Source: Taxillus chinensis
Lineage: Eukaryota; Streptophyta; Magnoliopsida; Santalales; Loranthaceae
Assembly: GCA_023512835.1 (NCBI GenBank)
Contig: CM042087.1
Location: forward strand, 41,048,517 to 41,112,516
Reading direction: 5' to 3'
Length of the DNA: 64,000 bases
Position numbers and translations under genes: made by a program. Below, piece by piece: positions 1-13,458 of this stretch. Every line of letters begins with the position of its first letter. Positions within the stretch are counted from its first letter, which is position 1. The notes beneath the pieces are model-generated. The model was not told the DNA's origin and ran no database searches. It worked only from the letters and a program-made list of their open reading frames with translations.

Positions 1-470
1 GTTTTATTTCCACCATAAATTAACATTTAAATGCTTGCTAAACATCACTAATTTGAAATGAATACATAATATAGCATTAAATTTTTGAAAATACTAGAAA
101 TAAAACATTAAATTTTATATTAATTTGATGAAATTAATTTCAATATTTTTTATAATCTTAATTAAATTTATTTTAAAACGAAATATAGCTTATCTCATAA
201 TAATTATATTTGATACTTTAAAACAAAAACTGGTTTAGGTTTTTTGTTTTTTTTGTTCACCGTGTAGGTTTGCTGTAGAGCTCTTCATCGAAGCTGGGGG
301 TGTATGCATTGGCTCTTCCATACATCATAATCGATTCAAACCGTATTGAGTGGGCCGTTAGATATTATTACATATAATCTTCCTGCTGTATTTCTGATAA
401 TTTTTGGCGCTTCGGTTGTTGCTTTTGTGTTGTCTAGTTGGTGGTTGCTTGCATAGTATACTTGTTCACG
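1..470. other. Upstream region and leader of the ERMP1-like gene
   Basis: AT-rich sequence up to about position 240, then a more mixed leader. A stop codon (435-437) lies in frame shortly before the chosen ATG at 471, so 471 is the first in-frame start. A short upstream ORF of eight codons begins with ATG at 304 and ends at 330; it would lie in the 5' leader if transcription starts before it. A TTTTTGTTC..GTGTAG stretch near 255-268 could be an acceptor of a leader intron. No firm TATA box or transcription start can be assigned. Confidence 0.3.
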
Positions 471-3400
471 ATGCGACAGAGGGTTCAAAGTCACGCATCA
501 AAACCTATGCCACCGGACACTAATGAGGCAACCACGGGCACGCAGGAGGAGGTAACCCGAAACAGGGTGAAACATCCAAGTAGGTCTGGCTTGGTGCTTC
601 TGGCACTGTTCCTTGTGGCCATACATGCCTCCTGGGCCATTCATCATTATCAGTTCCAGAGCTTGCCCGTGCCTCTTACTGCTGATCAAGCAGGCAAGAG
701 GGGTTTCTCAGAAGAAGAAGCAATGAAACATGTCAAAGCCTTGACTCAATTGGGTCCTCGTCCCGTTGGTTCAGAAGGACTTGATTTGGCACTCCAGGTT
801 CATCCATTGATCCCAAAATTTAAATTTTTTTGTTTTGTTTTGGTTTTTTGTTTCTGGGTTCGTCTTACTTAGACCTTGATTATGTAGGGATTCTTTCTTT
901 GGACAACTATTTGCATATAATGTCATTTTAAAGTGGTCGAGGCAAACTGTTATAGTTGTCTGTTACGCGGGCACTTCAAAATATTAGGTTTTGTTGCTCC
1001 TCAAGGGAGCTACAAAGTTTTTTAGGTTATAGAGACATGTATTCTTTGATTTTTCGGAAAAAAGAATTGGATTACAACTTTGCTGTAGGTCGCCATCGCA
1101 GCTTCATTGGTTTCTCTTTTGCTTCTGCTATTTCCATTTGGGAATATGTGAGTCTGAAACTTTCCTGTGGTCACTTTAATATATCTTATCACTTAGTAAA
1201 ACATCCGTTTTAGGTGTTTTGATTTCCTCTGTCAATCATGTGCTGTACTAGTTTTGTAAGGTTTTTTTTTTGATGTGCTTTTTATCACAGTATGTTTTGG
1301 CAGTATCCGAAAAAATCAAGAAAATGGCTCACTGGGAGGTTGATGTTCAATTGGATTTCTTTCATGCAAAGACTGGTGCAAACCGTCTGGTCAGTGGCCT
1401 GTTTACGGGGAAAACGCTTGTTTATTCAGATCTAAATCATATCATATTACGAATCCTCCCAAAACATGCATCTGAAGCAGAAGAAAATGCTATTCTGGTT
1501 TCTTCTCACATTGATACTGTTTTCTCAACGTATGCTCCATTTTGTCTCTGCATTTCAAATTCTGTGCATAGATTCAAACTGTGAATTTGTGTTTATATTT
1601 TTATTTAGGATTTGGATTGTGGTTTCAATGAGAAGTCTACCCTTGTTCTTGTAGGTTGGCAGGATCATGTCTGTAATAGAACTAGCGTCTCTAGGATCTT
1701 TCAAGCTACTCAATGTATTGTAAAAAGAGTCTATATAGGTTGATCAATGAAACAGCTTCTAGACACTGACTCTCCATGATGCCAAGAACCAGAATTGTTT
1801 TCGTGATTCTGGTAGTTCTTTGATAGTATTTAGTAACTGGGGCAGGAGGATTTTAGAGTTGTGATTTCGTTAATTGGACACAATTGTTGAATTAATAGAA
1901 ATTTTCGTGTCAGAGAGAGAGCTGGTGACAAATTTTAGTTTTAGTGTCCTGAATGCAAGTCAGGTCATGGAATTGAACTTTCCTATAGACTATAGTGATA
2001 TGTGACTGGTAAAACAACAATCTATTCCTATACTGACACGGATTGCATCTTTTACGCTTTTGGCACCACTAGGCACTGATGAGAGAAACATTTTCCCGAT
2101 TTTGTTTGTTCTTCAATATTATTTGGTAACTGGGGCAAGATTCTGCATTCAATTTTTTGGTTAATTGAATACACCAGTTGGATTAATGGGCACTTCTATT
2201 TCAGAGAGGGAGCTGGCGACTGCAGTTCATGTGTAGCTGTCATGTTAGAGCTTGCTCGGGGGATATCTCACTGGGCCCATGGTTTCAAGAACAGTGTTAT
2301 ATTTTTATTTAATGTTGGCGAGGAGGATGGTCTGAATGGTGCTCACAGTTTTATAACTCAGGTTTGGAACGTGTAACTTCAGAGATTGATAGTTTTTTTC
2401 CCCTCTAATATCAATTCAAGCTTGAAGCTAATTTTCTCATTAAATAGGCTAATGTTTTTAGAAGGAATGCCATGTTTCTGATGTGGACTTAATAACTTCA
2501 AATTATAACATGCAGCACCCATGGAGCAGTACTATTCGTATGGCAATTGATTTGGAGGCCATGGGTGTTGGGGGAAAGTCTTCAATATTTCAGGTGCAGT
2601 TTTATGTGCCTGCTTTATTTCATTATTTGTATATGTAAATTTTATTTGTTATTAGGTCCTGCCTTAAATTATTAGATGATAGTAGCGCGATGCATAAAAA
2701 ATTTACCATTAGCTTCATGAATTTAAACTTAAATGATGATTACTATGATTTAGGTCCTAATAGTGGGAAATATAGTCTTTAAAATTTAAAAATGATAAGA
2801 TATTGGTTGATTTTATTTGCTTCCATGATTAGCTGATAAAATTATTGTGATCGTGAATATCATCTCATGCTAACCCTTTAACTATACAGTAGACAAGATA
2901 AAGATTAATGATTCATCTATCTGTCCTGTAAATCTGATTATGATGTAATTAGAGAATCTACTATGATGTACATATTATTCTCTTACCATGTTGATTGATC
3001 TCCATTGTTCTAAGCATAATGTTTCCCCTATTTTTGAATTTAAACTTAAATTAACAGGCTGGTCCACATCCTTGGGCTATTGAAAACTTTTCAAAGGTGG
3101 CAAAATATCCATCTGGCCAAATCTTGTCACAGGTTTGTGGCTCATCTTTTTCATTGGATGCTTCAGTTTTTCTTCACCTTTGACACATTACAATCATGTA
3201 TGTGGTTCAATTATTCTGGAGCAAAGCCTTAATCTATGCAAGTTTAGTGCTGCAGGATATTTTCTTATCTGGAGTCATCAAATCTGCCACAGATTTCCAA
3301 GTGTACAGAGAAGTTTCTGGCATTTCCGGACTTGATTTTGCATATGTTGACAACAGTGCAGTATATCACACGAAGGTGTGTTCTTCCACACATTGGAGTG

Positions 3401-6400
3401 TTTATATATACTTTTTTATTGTTTATTTTGGCCTTCTGTCAAACTTGAAGTACATGTACTTACTATATAACTATTCAAATATTTAGAGTTTTAGCTTTTC
3501 AAGGTTATTTGATCCGCTACATGGTTATTGTCTTCAAAGCTTTGCAGCAGCAGTTGCCTATTTGTGGCCTCAGGCGGAGTTTGTCATTTTTAAGTTTCCC
3601 TGAGGCACAGCTTAATTTGAGGCATCTATTCTGTTAAATTAGGTCATATTGAAACACCTGTGATGGTCATCTTGGACTCTGTGATTGGTGCTTGTTATGG
3701 ATCTCGTCTTAGAAAGTCTTAAAAGTGTTTTTTCTAGCTATGGTCTCATTGGTGTTCATAGGAAGAGTTTGTTATTTTAAAATTAGATTGTAATAAAACA
3801 TTTGTCATGTCTTTGGCCTTGTTCCAGTCATGATGTACCAAAATTTTACCCATGCAGAATGACAAGTTAAAGCTCCTTAAACCGGGTTCCATTCAACATT
3901 TAGGAGAAAATATGCTCGCTTTTCTCCTTCATACTGCTGTGTCTCAACTTCCAAATGACAAGGAAATGGAAGCAGACGGGAAGGACCCTGCAATATATTT
4001 CGACATACTGGTACTTTTAAAATTTCTGAGGCTCATTATCGTTTGTGGCTTAGTATCATTATTTTTCTGTCCCATTGGTGGATATTAAGGTTTGAAATTC
4101 AAACTTTCCTTTGATCCCCCCTCTCTATTTATTCTTGTCAATTGGCAATATCCCAGGGAACATATATGATTGTATACCGTCAAAGTTTTGCTGCTATGCT
4201 TCATAATTCAGTAATACTGCAAACTCTCTTAATCTGGGCCACATCACTGCTTATGGGTGGTTATCCTGCTATAGTAACACTGGGGTTTTCATTGGTGACC
4301 ATGGCCCTTATGTGGTTTTTTTCAATAAGCTTCTCTATTATTGTTGCCTTCGTTCTACCGTTCATAACCTCATCACCTGTGCCCTATGTTGCCAGCCCAT
4401 GGTTGATTGTTGGGCTATTTGCTGCACCTGCTGTTCTTGGGGCATTGACTGGTCAGCATTTGGGTTTCCTTATTCTTCAAAGATATTTGTTGCATTCATA
4501 CTCTAAAAGAAATCTGCAACAGTCTCTTGTTGCTCAAACTGACAAGATCAAACTTGAGGCTGAAAGATGGCTCTATAAAGCTGGTTTCGTTCAATGGTTT
4601 ATTCTGCTGATGATTGGAAGCTACTATAAGATCGGATCTTCCTATTTAGCCCTTGTTTGGCTAGTGTCACCGGCCTTTTCTTGTGAGTTTTCATTTAAAT
4701 TTGAGCGTGTAGATAGCATTGAAATGTTATAATTGGTGACAAACTGACAAGTGACAATGATGTCTGGCAAAGAATAATTGTTCCCAACATTGTTAATAAA
4801 AAGTAATTATTCTAATTATAAGTTAGAAACCTAATTTTTGGAGATCTTATAACTATTCCTTTTTACCTTGTTTTTTTAATGCTTAGTTGCATTCTTTCTT
4901 TCACTAACTTTATATTCTGGAATATTTAGATGGCTTGCTTGAGGCTACTTTAACACCAGCCCGTTCTCCGAAGCCACTCAAAATTGTGACCTTGCTGCTG
5001 GGATTATCTGTACCAATTTTAATGTCGGCTTCCATATTTATTCAATTGGTAGGCACTCTGATAGGGGGAGTAGTTCGATTTGATAGGTAAAATTTGTTGT
5101 ATTGTTGTTGTTCTTTGAGTTTTGTGAAACCAACTACATCTAAAAGCTTGGATTGTTGTCTGCTGACTTGTGGGCCTTCAATGTAAATGAAACTTTAACA
5201 AATTTGAAGACATGATTTTTGTAATGTATTTATTCAATTAACTTTTATTTCAACTTTTCAAGTTTGATATGTTCTATATCATGGAGCATATTGGTTATTG
5301 TCTAGTGGATTAGAATCTTCCAGTTACCTAGAGTGTAGACATTATGATAGTTTGTGTAGTTCCTTAGCAATAGGAGGAGCGGTGAAATAATTTCAACACT
5401 AAGTTTTGAAATCATTATTTTCCAATTTTCATACCAGGATCCATCTTTTCCTTTCAAATTCATGCATTGTTCTGTTAGAAGAAATTCACCATTATTTGAA
5501 TCGCTTTATAGAATTCCTAGTTTGCATTTCCCAAGATAGCATCTGTGGCTGCTGTAAAATCTTGTATTCTTTTGTGATTGTCCTTAATGGCATACCATAG
5601 AAAGGTTTTACCCTATGTATAGTCCACTCTCCAATAAAACCCAATGAACTGCAATTAAGCACTTCCAAAAGCTTGAATTGAAGGGGTATGGAAGAAATTT
5701 GAAGTCTTATAAGTTTTCATGGTGGTCTTCAATATATATCGGTAAATAGAAACTGTTTTATGATCAGATTTTGCCGGCATCAAATTTGACCATGTAAATG
5801 AAAACTACATTTTCTAACTTAAAATGAAATTCTGTAAGGCTTCATATTTTTTCAAGCTCCTTCAATCTTTACATCTGGAAGCTCTAAATTTTGAGCCTGC
5901 TAGGCTTGGACGTGCAAGTGCACACCATATACGTATAGAACTTCATTGAAAGCACAACTGAACATGTTGTTACTCTGCTAGAAATTCCTTGTGCAGCTGA
6001 ATCTGCAATATATTCATGCTTCTATTTTCCTTATTGCTTTGGGATTTATCACAATGCTTCCATGCCCCTTGAAGATTCTTTGTAATTTTACATAGTTCTC
6101 TTTATAGTTTTTGCATTTTCTCTTTTTTTATCCTGTGTCGAACAATGTTCCATTGACCTTTTTCTAGTGGGTGAGCTGAATTCTGAGATTGTTGTGCTTT
6201 TCTGTGTAGGAACCCTGGTAGCTCGCCTGAATGGCTGGGAAATATAATTGTGGCGACTGTTATTGCCATTATTGTTTGCCTAACAACGGTGTATCTCCTC
6301 TCATATGTCCATCTTTCAGGTTTCATTCTGCTACTATCTTTATAGTAATATTTTACTTTCTAGTACTTTTTCATGGACCAATGAAGCTCCTCCATAATCA

Positions 6401-9400
6401 TTAGAAAGGTTTATCAAACAAGGAGTTGCTTTTCAAACTATTGTTTGACTAATGTGCTAGGTGATTTGGCTATTTATTTTTTCCCTTTTGTTGATGACAT
6501 TCTTCTTTCTCATTGGCTCGCAATGAATTTTCAGCAGAAAAATAATGCTTTCATGTTCAGGAGGACTTCAAAAACCTTATGGATTTAAAGGGGATTATCA
6601 TCATCTACTAGTTCTTGTTCTATCTAATAATGGTGCCCCCATATTGTTCATTTAGCAGTATATTATGATTCAGATCATGAATATTGGTTTCCTTGGGTTA
6701 GAGTTGAGAATGGAAGTTTTGGGACTGAGTGGACCTATGACCTTCTCATATGGGGATCCAATCAGAGCACTTCTGAATAGATGAAATTGCTTCATCATAG
6801 GCGTGCCTGGTACAATCATCCAGACAAGTAGCCGCACCTGCATTGAAGTCTAAATGAAGCTGGAATCATATTTGATTCACTTCCACTTGACATATTAGTC
6901 TTCTTAGCTATGGATATACAGAAATTTGTTAATAGTTTTTTGCAAGATGAAGTTCTGTTTGGCTACTTGCATATTAACCTTAAACCTCCAATGTGTAGGT
7001 GCCAAGCAATCATTAATTCTTGCAGCTTGTATCCTGTTTGGCCTTTCAGTTATTGCAACTATATGTATCCCACCGTTTACTGAAGACACTGCACGTGCTG
7101 TAAATGTAAGCTATGATCACTGTTGATGCTCCTTTTATGTCACTGTTAGAAAATTCTGTAAATTGAGAAGTGAAGGTCCCCTTGCATTATACTTTTGGTG
7201 CTGCTATATAAATGTAATGAGAACATTTTGGAAGAGACGTTTATAAAGCTCGATGATCAATAACCAAGCAGTTGTTTTGCATTAAAAGAATTTCAATCCA
7301 GCTGAACCATGCTTGATACAAGTTAGTTTTTCTTCTAAGGGGGCATCTTCCCTGACTCGTGAACAATGCAAATTCTTGGATTATCATTTAAAATTTATAG
7401 TTGAAGACAAGAGTTGGACATTGGTGATCAAATAATTTTTGTTTAGCATTATTAGTACTTATTCTTGCAACATGCATATTACCATTTTTGAAATTAAAGA
7501 CTGTATGATGCTCAAATAATTTGTGATTTTATTTACAATTTTATCAAAGTAGATTTGTTTATTGACGGATTCCTCATTCGTCAATTTTAAGACTAATGCA
7601 TGTGTGACAGGACGTAGGAAATCAAAATGAAATGTGCATTCTTAAGCACAGTTGTATAAATTACATGAATTATTAATATATAAATGGTAAATAACTTATG
7701 CTTTTTGACAAATATTTATATGTTACATTGTTGATAAAAAACTTTTTTATGATAGATAATAAGTTGTTATGAAAAGAGGTTTAACCTAGTAAGTTGGTTT
7801 GTTATTGCTTACTTTGTTGGCTATTTTTTAAAATCTCACCAAGTGCACATTTGGTATGAATGGAATCCAAGGTTCACAAGTCTATTTCTAACTCCATGTT
7901 TGGATGTCAGTATACATGGTCATGAATGATTCCCAGGGGAATTTCATTTCCATCCAAATACCCATTTGCAATCGCCTGACAACCCACAATTTGAAAGATT
8001 CTTGTATTCATGGGAGGCAAATTTTACTTATCTAGGTTTTTTATATAAATTAACTGTTGACCATGGTGACCGCTGTAGTATTTTTTATCTAGGTTTTTTA
8101 TATATTGTTTTTTTGTTTTTCTTTGTTGGATGTCAATGAGATAATTTTAGTCATTTGATACAGTTATTTTATTCATATAGTGATTCCTTTGCATACCAAA
8201 CACGGGATGGTAGTGGCAAAATTTAATTTTCATGGCCTTGTCAAGTATATTCCATTCATGATTGCATTCCAGTCAATTTCATTACGGTGTACCGAACCAT
8301 ATTTGATGTAAAAGTGATTTTTTAGGGCTCGACTCTTCTATTAAAGATCTTATCTTTTTTTCTTTCGGAATTATATATGTTAGATGGTTCGCAGGTTGTG
8401 CATGTTGTGGATGCGATGGGAAACTATGGTAAAGATAAAGATCCTATTTCTTATATTTCATTGTTTTCAACAACTCCTGGAAGCTTGATAAATGAAGCAG
8501 AAGAGATTAAAGAAGGATTTGTTTGTGGCAGAGATAAGGTTATTGATTTTGTTACTTTTTCTGTCAAATATGGTTGTTGGTCCTACAACGATAGTGGAAG
8601 TGGGTGGAGCTATTCAGAGATACCCATGCTTCGTGTTGTGAGAGAGATCAAAAGAGATGTCAGAGTTACCGAAATATTAGTTGATGTGAAAACTTCCTCG
8701 CGCTGGTCTCTTGCTATCAATGCCTTGGAAATCGAGGACTTCATATTGAAAGGTATTTTTGATTTTAATTTTAATTTTAATTTTTTTGTAATTCATGTTA
8801 TTTTTTTGTTTACATATTCCCTCTGTTTCTTTTCGTTTTTGTCTTTTGTTCTGCAATATGGACGAAACAGAAATCAAGAAAGATTTAGGTGAACATCTGG
8901 AAGATTTAATGTATACTAACAATCAAGATAACAGAAAAATCACATTTTAAGAAAAATCTCATTATAGATTGAAACATAATTTGATATTAATTTGTAAGTT
9001 CTACCAAATTGATTGAAGTCTGGTTGGTTATCAGGAGGGTCTCCTTAGTGCACAGTGGTTCCTTATTGATGCATCTGGTTTGGAAAAATTACTGTTCCAA
9101 GTTCTTTGAATTAGTAACTTTCTATTTGCATGCAATTGGATTGGTACTAACATGGTTTGGTCATGGAAGCATAAGCTAGGGATATTTTTGCTGTTATATT
9201 TATCTCTCTCTTTCGCGTGTGCGCGCGCGCATGTGCGCATTCTTAGTTGCAGGAAATACTGAGCAGTTGGTTCCGCATGGAAACAAGAACAGTGTAGATG
9301 GATGGCACATAATTCAGTTTGCGGGAGGGAAGAATTCCCCAACAAAGTTCAATCTTACGCTTATATGGTTGAAAAACTCGTCTGGGCTGAGTAGCAACAC

Positions 9401-9575
9401 AGATGAAAAGAAAGACAATCAGCGTTCCCTGTTAAAACTAAGGACAGATCTGAATAGATTAACACCGAAAACTGAAAGAATTCTGAGGAAGCTACCTCAT
9501 TGGTGTTCGTTGTTTGGGAAGTCCACATCTCCCTTTACCCTTGCCTTTTTAAGCAGCCTGCCAGTTTCCATCTAG
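471..9575 (+). CDS. ERMP1-like: Endoplasmic reticulum metallopeptidase 1-like, M28 Zn exopeptidase, 13 exons
   Basis: Predicted membrane-bound Zn aminopeptidase of family M28, by family acting in the ER. Exons: 471-797, 1291-1529, 2205-2361, 2516-2593, 3058-3132, 3256-3375, 3858-4010, 4157-4682, 4930-5086, 6210-6319, 6999-7105, 8395-8752, 9253-9575. All introns are GT-AG and the frame stays open for 909 aa, close to the usual ~900 aa of plant and animal ERMP1. One membrane segment lies near residues 40-57. The peptidase domain follows, with the expected metal and catalytic residues: H182 and D184 in SSHIDT, D194 in GAGDCSSC, E228/E229 in GEEDG, D253/E255 in AIDLEA and H330 in VYHTK. Several hydrophobic segments span roughly residues 395-660, followed by a lumenal-type tail. 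The active site looks intact. The protein matches what I recall of Arabidopsis At5g20660/At1g67420. Oddity: a decayed copy of exon 3 sits in intron 2. The substrate is unknown. Confidence 0.93.
1812..1960 (+). pseudogene. Decayed duplicate of the exon 3 splice-acceptor region in intron 2
   Basis: The stretch resembles 2107-2250, which contains the true exon 3 acceptor. Both copies have TAACTGGGGCA, then GTTAATTG, then GATTAAT or GAATTAAT, then TCAG followed by AGAG(A/G)GAGCTGG(T/C)GAC. The two acceptors end at 1913 and 2204, an offset of 291 bases. After GCTGGTGAC the upstream copy diverges and meets a stop in frame, so it cannot replace exon 3. I read it as a partial tandem duplication that has decayed. 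The homology is seen by eye and its edges are approximate. Confidence 0.65.
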
Positions 9576-10792
9576 AGCTGGTTCTATGCTGTGATTTAGA
9601 ATCCAACGGGTGTACTGAATTTGTATTGAATAATGGTGTTAGTGGGATTTCTTTTTGTTTTTATAAAATGAAACTTGTCTGTTAGCAGTTAAAAATTATG
9701 AAAATGAGAACAAGGAAAATAAATAAATAAAAAATTAATCATAGAAGTCATTTTGGTACAAGAGTAAAAGAAAAAATTTGAGAGCTGTGTAATGAAAAGC
9801 ATGAGTGTATTTATTTATAGGGATAAAAAATTGATATAATCGTTGGGATATAGTGGTTACGTAGTTGCTGGAGTAGCCTTGGAGGAATATGACCGTTGAG
9901 ATTTTAGGTGATGTATTTGTAAAAAAAATAAGTATTGGTGTATGTGAATATTAATATAATTTATAAAAAAATTAATAAAAAATAAGTATTGGTGTAACAA
10001 GTAATCAATATTATTTGTATAGTAAAATGAATAAATAAAAAATTAATGTTACCAGATAAATCTTTCACATGGATTGTTTTCATGTTCCTCGATTAATAAA
10101 TCTTTTTTCGGGAAAATATGTATAAATTAAAATTCAGAGGCATTTTGGGCCCGAGAAGTCTTTACATATTATCCGAAAATCTTTACAAATTGCTTGTACA
10201 TAATATATATTATAATATATAATATCAACCACTAAGGTCAATATCTTGTTCATATATATGACATTAAAATTTGCTTAAGCATGACCTTTAAAGTTCTGAA
10301 ACTTTTAAAGTGATAAGACACTGTGTAATGTAAAACTTTTAGAGTTTATATGCTACACGACCATTTTAGGATTTATATATATATATATAATAAGTGATCA
10401 TTAAAAATATAATTCTTAATATATGACCTATCATTAGGACAAAACTCCTTTTAGTATATGTCATACTTTTATTACTCCTATAATATTTCTCATTTATATG
10501 GTTTTAATCATTTCATACAAAATTTACTATTTATTTGCATATGAACTAGCTATATTATTCAAATACACACCTCTCATTACGTTTTTTTTTTTAAATAATT
10601 TTTATTTATATACTTTTCCAAAGCACAACCCTTCCAAACGGCCGGTAAGCCACCCTCTATTTTGAGAAGCGTCATCCATCCATCGACTCCCTCACTTCAC
10701 AACTGAAGAGGCTACGACGGATCTGCTGCTCATCGGAGCGAGCGAGCGAGAGAGAGAGAGAGGGGAGGCTTCCGCCGCCGCCGCCGCCGGAG
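9576..10792. other. Spacer between the ERMP1-like and GNAT genes; GNAT leader
   Basis: AT-rich spacer holding the 3' end of the peptidase gene and the promoter of the next gene. I see no gene in it. The last ~170 bases become GC-richer and contain a (GA)n run (about 10738-10763) and a (CCG)n run (about 10773-10788) just before the ATG at 10793. This is typical of a plant 5' leader. Short AT repeats occur near 10200 and 10375. Confidence 0.5.
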
Positions 10793-13458
10793 ATGCCGTC
10801 CGTGCCGTTAGGCGTCTCTGTGGCACCGACAACATCGGCCACCTCTTCCATGTCAAAGCCCGTACATAAATCGAAGGCCCCTCTCTGTCAGAGTGTCTAC
10901 AATTTGATGAATTTCTCCTTCTACCCTTCTAACCTCTCTCCTTCTTCTCACTCCAAATTAGGTAGTGAGATCTTTTCTCCGTAACCGTTTTTTCGTTGAT
11001 TCAAGTTTCACGCTTCCTGGAAGATCTGTTTATAACGTTTGTGCTCAACCTTTCTCATGTGCAAGGGCTTAGTGATTTACTGATGATGTTTGTGGCTGAC
11101 TGAGTGTGTTGATAAGTTAGGATTTGATGTAGTCATGTAGTTTGTGCAGATGCCAATGCGGGTTTGTGTAGTTGTTTTTCTTTAGTGTGTAGATATAATT
11201 GTAGCTTAGCTCTGCAATAATTTGAAGCACTTTAGAGTATACTATTGCAGATATGCGCAGATTTGAATTTCTTTTTTTCAAATAGTTGTTCGTGGGTGGT
11301 TCTGGTATCACTTAGTGAAACTTCGCTGAGTTATTTCCTTTAACATCGCTACGTTAGATGAGAAAAAGTTAAGAGTCGCCCTTGCTATGGGTTAGTTCAT
11401 CACTGAAAAAAACTTTGGCTTTGGGGAGATGATTCTTCTTGATCAAGGAAACTGAATTAACATAAGCAGTAAATTATGGAGAGTTTTATCAAAAAAATTG
11501 TATTTTTTGTGCGCAATGGATTTTATTTATGTCGAAAATTAAAATGACACAAGCTGCAAGATTGTGATTGTTCTTTTCTCTTGCTAATTTTTTCCAGCAA
11601 CCAAATAGAAGGATTTTGGGGGGATACAATGATAATTTTTCTTTTCAGGTATGTAACAATGTGGGTTCCTTTGGGTGATTCTGGTTTTGGATGTAGGAGT
11701 CTGTGCAGCCAGTCAGATGGTTGAACTGTTCCCAACAGTGTCTCCTGATGTTGTTGTCCGCCAGGCTCGAATAGAGGACTGTTGGGAAGTTGCTGAAACC
11801 CACTGCAGCTCCTTCTTTCCCAACTACACTTTCCCTTTAGATTTTATGCTCAGGGCTGACAGACTCGTGGCTATGATATCAGGGCTTTACGTACCCAATG
11901 GTTGCAGAAGGACATTTTTGGTTGCCATAATGGATAGGTCAGCTAACGAAGCAGTCTGCTATGGTGGTGAAGACTTCAAAATTGGAGGCCTTGAAGGGAA
12001 ATTTGGTCTGGATAAGGGTTATGTTACTGGCATTTTGACTGTAGACACAGTGGCTGACTTTCTTCCAAGAAAAGGACCACTTCGGCAGAGAAGGTGTGGT
12101 TCATTATGAATCTGCTATTACTGTAGTATTTCTGAAATTTTAGACTTAAAATGGGATATTATCTCCACATAGAACTGAAAATTTGGTGGTTGCCAGTATA
12201 TTGAGAATATCCCTTACTTCTTTCCGCCATTCAGCCTTTGGCTAGTTAGAATTTACAACAGTGGTTGTCTTTTTCATCTATGTACAAACTGCTACCACCC
12301 AATTTGAAATATAACCTCCATCCATCCCCCAGCCCGAGGGGGGCCCAAGAGAGAAGAGTAGTGAGAGTGCGACAGGGAGAGCTCAAATGAGTTAAAGACA
12401 CTGGTTCAAAAAGTTATGATAATATTGGATTCTATAGATGGCACACTATTGATCCAGCTATAACAGTGAGACCAATTTTATGTCCTAAACATGTGGTTGG
12501 TTATGTTTGTGTTGATTTGAGCTGCTATGCTTACATCAATGGTTTTTTTTTCTTTTTCTTTTAATGTTTCATAGTCGCAGTTTAAGAAACTACTTCCGCG
12601 TATTTTATATATAGAATTGACAAAACCTGGTTGATAAACAAAAATACACATATATATTTTTATGATAAAAAGCAAAAACAGTTTAGGAATTAAATAAAAG
12701 AAAAATGAGTGCTGGTTTAAAATTTAAAAACTAAGTTTTTTTTTGTCTTTTTAGACCTTGATAATAATTTTATTTTTGACTTATTAATTAATATTTTTTA
12801 AATTATAGTTCATTAAATACTCATTTATTTATTTTTACAGTATTTATTTTCCAACATGTTTAAAATTTCTTTTAAAAACACAATATTACCATAATGTGCC
12901 ATAGTTTGCTCCCATGGGGTTATATTGTGCACTATTAGTGACAATTTACTGTTTAAATGGTCACTGTTATTGTCCTTCCTTTTTAGGCGAAAAGAGAGTT
13001 TATTTGCATGCATTGGTATTGCTACCTATTCAATAATTTTTGGTGATCGATGGGTTTACAGCACTGTTTCTTGCTTAAATTTACCAGATATGAACTTTCT
13101 GAAATTTTCTTGTAATAGCGTGAAATGAAAACTGAGTTTCAATTGTTGTATGAACAGGACTGCAATTGCTTATATTTCCAATGTAGCAGTTCGGGAGAAA
13201 TTTAGAGGAAAAGGGATTGCCAAGAAACTAATAGCTAAAGCAGAAGCAGAAGCAAAGAGCTGGGGATGCCGTGCCATTGCATTGCATTGTGATCTGAACA
13301 ACCTAGCTGCTACCAAGTTGTACAAGGGGCAGGGTTTCAAGTGTATCAGAGTACCAGAAGGAGCAACTTGGCCTCAACCCAAGACCACTCCAGATGTCAA
13401 CTTCAGCTTCATGATGAAGCTCTTACACGCCCAAAACAACACTGCGTTGGCTTCTTAG
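10793..13458 (+). CDS. GCN5-related N-acetyltransferase (GNAT), probably plastidic, 3 exons
   Basis: Transfers an acetyl group from acetyl-CoA to an amine. Exons: 10793-10961, 11697-12093, 13158-13458, giving 288 aa in an unbroken frame across GT-AG introns. The first ~60 residues are rich in Ser, Thr and Pro with few acidic residues, which fits a chloroplast transit peptide. The acetyltransferase domain starts near VVVRQARIEDCWEV. Its C-terminal half carries AYISNVAVREKFRGKGIA, whose RGKGIA is the acetyl-CoA pyrophosphate-binding motif A (R/Q-x-x-G-x-G/A). The motif is followed by a helix and by LHCDLNNLAATKLYKGQGF, a normal motif B. It resembles the Arabidopsis plastid GNAT group, perhaps the At4g28030/At2g06025 type. 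In that group, N-terminal and lysine acetylation of plastid proteins is known, but the substrate here is inferred only. It lies 1.2 kb downstream of the peptidase gene on the same strand. Confidence 0.92.

Noticed and set aside
438..470. Upstream extension of the ERMP1-like protein
   Set aside because: The frame is open back to 438 but has no ATG before 471; the apparent start at 438 is TTG.
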